A stretch of 64,000 nt of DNA. It comes from Novilysobacter_A longmucuonensis (lineage in GTDB: Bacteria; Pseudomonadota; Gammaproteobacteria; Xanthomonadales; Xanthomonadaceae). This document shows, piece after piece, positions 33,792 through 41,000 of the stretch; position 1 is the stretch's first letter, and each line of letters starts with the position of its first letter. The translations under genes were made by a program, and so were the position numbers. Below the pieces are notes generated by a model, which was not told the DNA's origin, did not search any database, and saw only the letters and a list, made by a program, of their open reading frames with translations. Location of the stretch: the NCBI RefSeq assembly GCF_046600735.1, contig NZ_JBJMAW010000003.1, positions 273,481-337,480 on the forward strand, given 5' to 3'.

Positions 33792-34282
33792 CGGGCCGGG
33801 CAGCACTCTCGACAAGCAACTGCGCCGGCCTGCGCCTGACGGCCGGCACGCTCAGCCCCCGTGCATGCCGCTGATGCACATGACTTCGGTCATGGCGAGG
33901 CGGGTGGCGCCCTACCACCCGCAGCGATGCGGCTGCCGGAGAAACAGCGCGCAGCGCAGCGCGGCCGGCGGTGTAGTACCGAGCGATCGACGCTCGCCAG
34001 ATAGGCACTGACGCGCCTGCCGACCAGCGCGGGACATGACCATTGGCATAGGTCGAGGCGCTCGGATTGTGCTTGATCGGCCTAACCGCGACCTCCGTCA
34101 CAAAAGCATGCCGTTAAATGCTGCGACTGCAGCTTGAATCGACCCTGAACGGACCGATAGCGTGGGTTTGCTGACGTCATGCGTCAGTTTCTGGCGTCGT
34201 CGGATCGGGATGTCGAGCAGGTATCCACTTGCGCGGTCCCGATGCACGGCGTCTCGTCCAATCTTCGGGGGTTCAATCAGAT
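33792..34282. other. Intergenic region between sufT and the subtilase gene
   Basis: 491 bases without a credible gene. The only structured element noted is the dyad CTGACG-tcatg-CGTCAG at 34171-34187, about 95 bases before the protease start, which could be a regulator site. The right-hand part has an AT-rich patch (CACAAAAGCATGCCGTTAAATG near 34099) that may hold the protease promoter, but no clear -35/-10 pair. Confidence 0.5.
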
Positions 34283-36331
34283 ATGTCTCAGTCCTATTCG
34301 CGTCGCCTGCGCGTACGCGCGCTCGCGGCCGCCACCACGATGGCGCTGCTGTCCGCTCCTACCTGGGCCAATGACCGCGTCAACATGAGCGGCCTGCAGT
34401 CCGCGCCGACCCACGACCGGTTCATCGTCAAGTACCGCGATGGCAGCAGCGAGCACGCCAGTACCGCCGCGCTCGAGCGCGCGCTGAACAATGCAGCCGC
34501 CGCAGCCCGCAGCGGCCGGGCGCTCGGCCTGCAGCACCTGCGCCGCATCGCCACCGGCGCCGAGGTGGTGCGCAGCAACCGCAAGCTCGATCGCGCCGAG
34601 GCCGAAACCTTGATGCGCCAGCTCGCCGCCGATCCGAACGTCGAGTACGTCGAGGTCGACCAGCTGATGCAGCCGGCACTGACGCCCAACGACACGCATT
34701 ACGCCGGGTACCAGTGGCACTACCACGAAGCCACCGGCGGGATCCGCGCCGATCAGGCCTGGGACGTGAGCAACGGCAACGGTGTGGTGGTGGCGGTGCT
34801 GGATACCGGAATCACCGCCCACAGCGACCTGGACGCCAATATCGCGGCGGGCTACGACTTCATCAGCGATGCGGGCAAGGCGCGCGACGGCAACGGCCGT
34901 GACAGCAACCCGCAGGACCAGGGCGACTGGGCCGCCGCCGATGAATGCTACAGCGGCAGCCCGGCGAGCAACTCCAGCTGGCACGGCACCCACGTGACCG
35001 GCACGGTCGCGGCGGTCACCAACAACGCCAAGGGTGTGGCCGGCGTCGCCTACGGGGCCAAGGTCGTGCCGGTGCGCGTGCTCGGCAAGTGCGGCGGCTT
35101 CACCTCCGATATCGTCGACGGCATCACCTGGGCGTCGGGCGGCAGCGTCTCCGGCGTGCCGGCCAATGCCAACCCGGCCGAGATCATCAACATGAGCCTC
35201 GGCGGCTCCGGCACCTGCTCGAGCACCTACCAGAACGCGATCAACGCCGCGGTCAACCGTGGCACCACGGTCGTGGTCGCGGCCGGCAACTCCAACGCGG
35301 ACACCGCCAACTTCACCCCGGCCAGCTGCAACAACGTCATCGCGGTGGCCTCGACCACGCGCCAGGGCGGCCGCTCGAGCTTCTCCAACTACGGCAGCCT
35401 GATCGACGTCGCCGCGCCGGGCAGCGACATCGCCTCGACCGTCAACAGCGGCAGCACCACGCCGTCGACCGAAAGCTACAGCCTGATGTCGGGCACCTCG
35501 ATGGCGTCGCCGCACGTCGCCGGCGTGGCCGCGCTGATGCAGGCCACTGCCGGCGGTGCGCTGACCCCGGCCGACATCGAGTCGACGCTCAAGAGCACGC
35601 TGCGCGCATTTCCGACCAGCATCGACAAGGACATCGGCGACGGCATCGTCGACGCACGTGCCGCGGTCGACGCGAGCGGTGGTGGCGGTGGCGGCGGCGG
35701 CACTCTGACCAAGGGGGTGACCGAAACCAACCTGTCGGCCTCCACCGGCAATTCGCTGAGCTACACCCTGGAGGTGCCCTCCGGCGCCACCGACCTGAGC
35801 TTCGTGATCAGCGGCGGCACCGGCGATGCCGATCTGTACGTGAAGTACGGCAGCGCACCGACCGACAGCTCCTACGACTGCCGGCCGTACAAGAGCGGCA
35901 ACGAGGAGCGCTGCGACTTCGCCAGCCCCGCGGCGGGCACCTGGTACGTTCGGGTGGATGCGTACTCCAGCTTCTCCGGCGTCAGCCTGACCGGCGACTA
36001 CGCCGAGTCTAGCGGCGCGCCATGCACCGGTTGCACCCAGTACACCGGGTCTCTCACCGGCAGCGGCGATTCGGAGATCGAGCCGGACGGCACCTACTAC
36101 TACAGCGGATCGTCCGGCAGCCACCAGGGCTGGCTGGAAGGCCCGTCCGGGACCGACTTCGACCTCCGGCTGTACAAGTGGAACGGCAGCAGCTGGAGCC
36201 AGGTGGCCACCTCGCTCAACTCCGGCTCCAGCGAGTCGATCAGCTACAGCGGCACCGCCGGCTACTACTACTGGAAGATCGAGTCCTACTCCGGCAGCGG
36301 CAGCTACGACTTCTGGCTGAAGAAGCCGTAA
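34283..36331 (+). CDS. Secreted subtilisin-like serine protease (S8) with two C-terminal domains
   Basis: 682 aa exported protease. The Sec signal is RRLRVRALAAATTMALLSAPTWA. An inhibitor-I9-like propeptide (HDRFIVKYRDGSSE through NVEYVEVDQLM) occupies about residues 45-130. The catalytic triad is Asp174 (VLDTGIT), His234 (WHGTHVTG) and Ser406 (GTSMASPHV). A Gly-rich linker near residue 470 leads to a PPC domain (SYTLEVPSGATDLSF to GVSLTGDY), then a Cys-Thr-Gly hinge and a second PPC-like domain ending the protein. Both are probably cleaved after secretion or bind substrate. The start at 34283 (MSQSYSRRL) gives a clean signal peptide. Followed by a strong terminator. Confidence 0.95.
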   Translation: MSQSYSRRLRVRALAAATTMALLSAPTWANDRVNMSGLQSAPTHDRFIVKYRDGSSEHASTAALERALNNAAAAARSGRALGLQHLRRIATGAEVVRSNRKLDRAEAETLMRQLAADPNVEYVEVDQLMQPALTPNDTHYAGYQWHYHEATGGIRADQAWDVSNGNGVVVAVLDTGITAHSDLDANIAAGYDFISDAGKARDGNGRDSNPQDQGDWAAADECYSGSPASNSSWHGTHVTGTVAAVTNNAKGVAGVAYGAKVVPVRVLGKCGGFTSDIVDGITWASGGSVSGVPANANPAEIINMSLGGSGTCSSTYQNAINAAVNRGTTVVVAAGNSNADTANFTPASCNNVIAVASTTRQGGRSSFSNYGSLIDVAAPGSDIASTVNSGSTTPSTESYSLMSGTSMASPHVAGVAALMQATAGGALTPADIESTLKSTLRAFPTSIDKDIGDGIVDARAAVDASGGGGGGGGTLTKGVTETNLSASTGNSLSYTLEVPSGATDLSFVISGGTGDADLYVKYGSAPTDSSYDCRPYKSGNEERCDFASPAAGTWYVRVDAYSSFSGVSLTGDYAESSGAPCTGCTQYTGSLTGSGDSEIEPDGTYYYSGSSGSHQGWLEGPSGTDFDLRLYKWNGSSWSQVATSLNSGSSESISYSGTAGYYYWKIESYSGSGSYDFWLKKP

Positions 36332-36358
36332 TCCACGGCGACGGCACCGTGTCCCAGG

Positions 36359-36386
36359 ACCCCGGCTTCGGCCGGGGTTCTTTTTT
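36359..36386 (+). terminator. Rho-independent terminator of the subtilase gene
   Basis: ACCCCGGC-TTCG-GCCGGGGT hairpin (36359-36378) with an 8-bp GC-rich stem and UUCG-type tetraloop, followed at once by a T-rich tract TCTTTTTT. It begins 27 bases after the protease stop codon. Confidence 0.95.
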
Positions 36387-36557
36387 GTGCGGCGGAAGTC
36401 GCTCGTTGCGCTCGCTGCGAGGAGCAAAGTCGACGGCTGCGCCGCCTGTGAGCAGACACAACGACGGTTGCAGAGCTTTTGCTGCTGTCTCTACTCACGC
36501 CCCTCACAGCCAGCGGAGCGAGCGACTCCTGCGGCGGCGCAGCCGCCGGACTTACTC
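36387..36557. repeat. Inverted repeat region between subtilase and asparaginase genes
   Basis: The segment opens with GCGGAAGTCGCTCGTTGCGCTCGCT and closes with its near complement AGCGGAGCGAGCGACTCCTGC, enclosing about 100 bases. No gene is apparent. This is an imperfect long palindrome that could arrest the convergent asparaginase transcript. Confidence 0.55.
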
Positions 36558-36559
36558 CC

Positions 36560-37048
36560 TCAGCCCAGCGCCTCGAAGCGGTTGGCGGCGACGTTCTTGC
36601 GCACCCGGGCCGGATCCCAGATGCGCCCGTTCATCGCGATGTAGACCCCGGCCGGCAGCGACTGCACCGCGCCGACCGCGGTGCCGATGTTGAACTCGGC
36701 ATCGGAGCCGCGGAAACGCGCCGGGTTGAGCGCACCGGTCAGCACGATGGTCTTGTCCTGCACCTGCGACAGCACCCGGGCGGTCGCGACCATCGAATCG
36801 GTGCCGTGGGTCACCAGCACATGCCGCGCCGGCTGCGCGGCCACGGTCGCGCGCAGCAGCTCGCGGTCCTCATCGGTGATGTGCAGCGAATCCTTGCGCA
36901 GGATCGGGACGACGCTGTAGCGGAACGCCACCCCGAGCTCGTCGAGAATGCGCCCGATCTGCGGCTCGCCGATCTGGTAGTCCGACTTGTCGTCGAAGTA
37001 GATCTTGTCGATCGTGCCGCCGGTGGTGACGATGCAGAGCTGGTCCAT
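36560..37048 (-). CDS. Single-domain asparaginase-like protein
   Basis: 162 aa. It matches only the N-terminal alpha/beta domain of type I/II L-asparaginases: CIVTTGGTIDKIYFDD carries the nucleophilic Thr, and VLVTHGTDSMVATARVL carries the second catalytic TD pair. TIVLTGALNPARF follows. The C-terminal domain of ~150 residues is absent, but the stop is clean and such short versions occur as intact proteins in related bacteria, so I do not call it truncated. Whether it hydrolyses asparagine is uncertain because the missing domain normally completes the active site of a neighbouring subunit. Confidence 0.82.
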   Translation of the reverse strand: MDQLCIVTTGGTIDKIYFDDKSDYQIGEPQIGRILDELGVAFRYSVVPILRKDSLHITDEDRELLRATVAAQPARHVLVTHGTDSMVATARVLSQVQDKTIVLTGALNPARFRGSDAEFNIGTAVGAVQSLPAGVYIAMNGRIWDPARVRKNVAANRFEALG

Positions 37049-37129
37049 GGGGCGTCGCGATGCGGAGGAGTCGGCGGATTATACGACCCACGTCCCCGCC
37101 GCCGCCGCGGTGCTGCGGCATCTGCGGCC

Positions 37130-37207
37130 TGTAGGAGCGGCTTCAGCCGCGATCGATCGGCAGGTCGCCGATGCCGACTCCAGATCGCGGCGGAAGCCGC
37201 TCCTACA
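37130..37207. repeat. Paired inverted GTAGGAGCGGCTTCAGCCGC repeat
   Basis: Left copy at 37131-37150 and inverted copy at 37188-37207 with a short loop. It lies between the asparaginase start and the DUF2069 remnant at the left boundary of the RHS island. Confidence 0.9.
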
Positions 37208-37354
37208 GGGGCGGGTTGCGCTTCCCACCGAACCGCGCACGCAGCCCCGGCAGGCTGCCGGCGACCACGATGCCCACCGACAGCACGATGGCCAGCGATG
37301 CACGCAGCAGCTCCGCGGAAAGCGCCTAGGCCACCCTCACCGCGTGGCTGAACA
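37203..37354 (-). pseudogene. DUF2069 gene remnant (3' end, with in-frame stop)
   Basis: Reading from 37354 leftward gives FSHAVRVA, a TAG, then ALSAELLRASLAIVLSVG and VVAGSLPGLRARFGGKRNPPL. This aligns without gaps to the C-terminus of the intact DUF2069 protein encoded at 44535-44876 (FAHAVMIAW onward). The first part is diverged (about half the residues identical; Trp TGG replaced by TAG), but the last 84 bases (37218-37301) are identical to 44544-44627. It is a displaced or duplicated gene end marking the left boundary of the island. Confidence 0.8.
37218..37301. repeat. 84-bp direct repeat, left copy (island boundary)
   Basis: Base-for-base identical to 44544-44627 and in the same orientation (offset 7326). 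It corresponds to codons near the end of the DUF2069 gene. The sequence diverges sharply on both sides. Confidence 0.95.
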
Positions 37355-37409
37355 TCCGAGTGCCGCGCTCTGAGCAGACTACTCATCCGCTTACGATCAG
37401 GGCAGGCGT

Positions 37410-37769
37410 CTATTTGGATAGCAATTCAAGAATTGCGCAGGCCGTCTCCTGCTTCTTCGGCGATAGGCGCCGAATCAACTCCAGAACTCTGCTTTCCTGC
37501 TCGTTCTGGGCAAAATCATGGACGGTGACCGCTAGATCAAATTTATCGCCCTGATGGCAATGCTGTCCGCGACCAGTAGCGAGCCAATCGAAGCAGACAT
37601 TGGTAGCAACTGCTACTTGGGCAAGGTGGCGAGTGCTAGGAGCGGTGCCAGCGGTGCACTCCCATTGCGCAACGGCGCTGCGTTTGACCCCGACGCGCAG
37701 AGCGAGACTCGTCTGAGTCAAGTTCGCCATGCCGCGGGCGCGGCGGATACGTGAGGACATCGCAAACAC
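37410..37769 (-). CDS. XRE-family HTH transcriptional regulator
   Basis: 119 aa. The N-terminal helix-turn-helix is RIRRARGMANLTQTSLALRVG followed by KRSAVAQWE, the lambda-repressor-like fold. The C-terminus has the helical pattern ESRVLELIRRLSPKKQETAC and ILELL common in small phage/plasmid-type regulators. A GTG at 37769 sits 6 bases after GGAG and is preferred over the ATG at 37760, which is too far. It is divergent from the RHS gene with palindromic operator candidates between them, so it probably represses itself and perhaps the RHS gene. Confidence 0.82.
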   Translation of the reverse strand: MFAMSSRIRRARGMANLTQTSLALRVGVKRSAVAQWECTAGTAPSTRHLAQVAVATNVCFDWLATGRGQHCHQGDKFDLAVTVHDFAQNEQESRVLELIRRLSPKKQETACAILELLSK

Positions 37770-38088
37770 TTGACTCTCCTTGTCTACTTGGCACGGCGGC
37801 TGTCAGAAGTCCGCGCGACTAACCCGTTAGTGATTCTAGCGTCATCTTGTACAGAACTTCTGTCACCAGCCTACCTCGCCGCTGCGTCCAATCGTACCGA
37901 GCAATCGGAGTAAGGCGCTCTTATCAGCCCGCCGCCGGCATTCGCTTGCACGTGGCCCGAGGCCGCCCTAGGTTGCAATCGGGGAGGCTCTGCAACCAGG
38001 CGACGCAAACCGTGCGTGCAACGGTCGTCCGACCGCGCCCGGGCATGCCTGCTATGACTCTCATGGATGACTATCAAGGGGCGGGCTC
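37770..38088. promoter_or_regulatory. Divergent XRE-RHS control region with two palindromes
   Basis: 319 bases without a gene. Two perfect palindromes lie close together: ACTAAC-CC-GTTAGT (37818-37831) and ACAGAA-C-TTCTGT (37851-37863). A further ACTTCT arm at 37805-37810 (as AGAAGT) pairs with the second. On the minus strand a TAGAAT hexamer (-10-like) overlaps the gap between them. These are good operator candidates for the adjacent XRE protein. AAGGGG precedes the RHS start. Confidence 0.6.
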
Positions 38089-41000
38089 ATGTTGCGATTC
38101 ATTGTTGCTAGCGGGCTGTTGATCGCTGGAGTGGTTACGGGAGCGCAGGTCGCGCATGCCGGTGAACCGAATTTAAAGCCGAGATTTATCAGCACCCAGA
38201 CAACAGTCGAACGTTCCGACGGCGCGATCATTAAATTCATACCGATGGCTTCGAGCCAGGAGCTCCTTTCCGCGGGCGCTGCTGAGATACCCACGGAAGA
38301 CGACATCCTGCCATGTTTGGTGCGCACCTACTCGGACTGGGTATCGTGGTCACCGTGCAGCATCGCTGGCAATGTCATGGCATCCACCGACTACGGAATG
38401 GGCTATCGAGTCAATCTCGATGGTGAGACTCCACGTTACAGCGTGCGATGGTGGACGGACGGAGCTAACCTCGGCAGCGACTATGAATTCGACGACAGAT
38501 GCCCTGAAAACTGGTACTTCGACTATGGCGGGACGTTCGCTGGCGATGAAGTTTGTTGGTCGGCGGGAACACTGTATACAACCTGGCGATATCCAGCTCA
38601 TCCCGCAGGCGAATACACCTTCTATCGGTCAACAACTTACGGTCCGCTCCCAAATGACGCGGCAACCGTGATGCCGGGAACCCTGGAGATCGAGTCCGGA
38701 AACGGGCAGGTAACCTTGACCGATCAGCAGGCGCAGGCACCGCTGGTCGTCGGCCTCCGGGACTTCCGGGGTGAGCGTGTCAGCTTCCCCGTGGATCCAC
38801 AGCGCGACAGCACCAACTCTTTCAATTTCACAGTCAGCGGTCCCCACAGGAGCGTGGGCGCGGCAACATTGCCTGCCAGCGATGACCCGGACAGCACAGG
38901 GCTGGTCTCTGTCATGTTCCGTTCCGGCAACAAAACTGGCGATTACACGGTCGATGTTTCATCGGAAGACGCGACGCTGCTCTCACCGGGGTTCCGAGTC
39001 ACAGCGGTGGAGCGACGCGAGCCGCCGGACAATACCGATGACGAGGAAGGCAATGGCGAGGAAGAATGTACCGTCGCCGACCCAGTCAGCGTCGGAATAG
39101 GGAACAGCTTCCAGCAGGAGGTCGATTACGCGCGAACCGGGCTGTCTCCACTGGAGTTTGTCCGGTCGTACAACGCATTGGGCTCGAAATCACGGCTGAT
39201 GCGAAATTACTGGACGACGACCTTCGACCGGGAAGTATTGCCGGCAGCCGTCGGGGGGGCGCCCACGCGAGTGCGGAGGCCGGATGGTCGCGTCATCCCG
39301 TTCACGCTGGTGGGAGGGAGCTATCAGTCGGCTCGACCCTACTTTCATGGCACATTGAAGGCCCAAGAAACCGGCTGGCAATATGTGAATGAAGACAATG
39401 TTACGGAAACTTATGATTCCAGTGGCCGCTGGATGACTATCGCCGATGCGGATGGACGCACGCTTTCCTCGACATGGAACACCAAGGGTTTGCTCACGGA
39501 AGTCACCGCAAACACCGGCGAGTCATTGACTTTCGACTACGAGAGAACGACTCGGCAGTTGGAAGCAGTCACCGATCATGCCGGCCGCACCTGGAGGTAT
39601 CGGTACAACGGTTACGCCAACCTGCTGCAGGTGGTGCGCCCGGATGGCATTTACCACACCTACCACTACGAGGCCCATCACAACCCCTATTTGTTGACCG
39701 GAATCAGCATCGGACGTAACGAGGCGCCCAACAGTTTGGACCGATATGTTACGTGGGAGTTCGATACATCCGATCGCGTGACGGCCAATTACCTGACTGG
39801 CGGGCTGGAGCGCTACGATATCGTTTACAACGACGTCACTGACGAGCGAACTGTCACCGACGCGCTCGGCAATGAAAGTACCTATCAGGCATTAGTCATT
39901 AATGGCCGTGGCTTCGTCGATGCTGTGGTCGGCCCCGGTTTTGCGTCCTGCGGTTTAGCGGATTCCGTGATCGAACGCGACGAAGAGATGAACGTGGTCA
40001 GTCGAACGGCTTTCGGCCGCACGACGCAATATGGCAATTACGACGACCACGGGCAGTACGGATCAGTGGTCGAAGCTGCCGGAACGGATGCGCCGCGCCA
40101 CGCTGAATATGCTTATGACCCGCGCTTTCTAAACAAGCCGATTTTCATAATCCAGCCCTCTGTCGCTTCCGGTCGATACAAGACCACAGAGATGTTTTAC
40201 GACTATGCGGGCAATATGACCCGGCAAGTCTTGAGTGGCTACCGACCGGATGGTACCGCTGTATCACGCACGATGGATATTGAACATAACGGACCGTTCG
40301 GGCAGGTTTCGGCCATCGATGGGCCGCGTTCGGATGTCGTGGACGTTACGCGTTTCGAGTACGACCCGCAAAGCCGACGGCTGCTCCGCGTGATCGATGC
40401 CAATGGCATAGCGTTGCGCAACAACGTCACCTACACGGCGACGGGTCAGGTTGCGGCCGAGGACATGCCTAGCGGCGGCCGCCTTGCCTACAGCTATTAC
40501 CCTGGTTCGGACCTGCTCGAGTCGGTGACGGAGACCGGGCCGGGTGTATTACGAACGACCTCGTGGACCTATAGCGATCGGCGCTGGGTCACTGCGATCA
40601 GCTTTAGCGATGGCGTCAATCCCGACTCAACTGCTCGGTTCGACTACAATGCAGCCGGTGACATCGTCAGTATTTCGTCACCCGATGCGGGTTACATCCG
40701 ATTTTCGTACGACCGTGCCGGAAACCGAATCCGGGACAGTTATATCGCCGGCTTCGTCGGTCCGGAGCGCCGATGGATCGAGCGCATCTTCGATGCATAC
40801 GGTCGTATCGAGTCGCTGATCAACCCATACAACAGTTCCAGTACGCAGACGCATCCGGATGGAACGCGCTCAAGCGACATCGGCGGACGCGGTCAGGTCA
40901 CCCGGTACAGCTACGATGATCTCAGGCGTCTGACGCAGGTTCTCCAACCCGGACAACTTCCGACTACGTTCGGCTACGACGTCGAGGATCGGCTGACGAG

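Noticed and set aside
34277..36427. 716-codon open frame antisense to the subtilase gene
   Set aside because: The sense strand has a complete catalytic triad, signal and terminator; the antisense translation is Val/Gly/Ala/Arg-biased noise.
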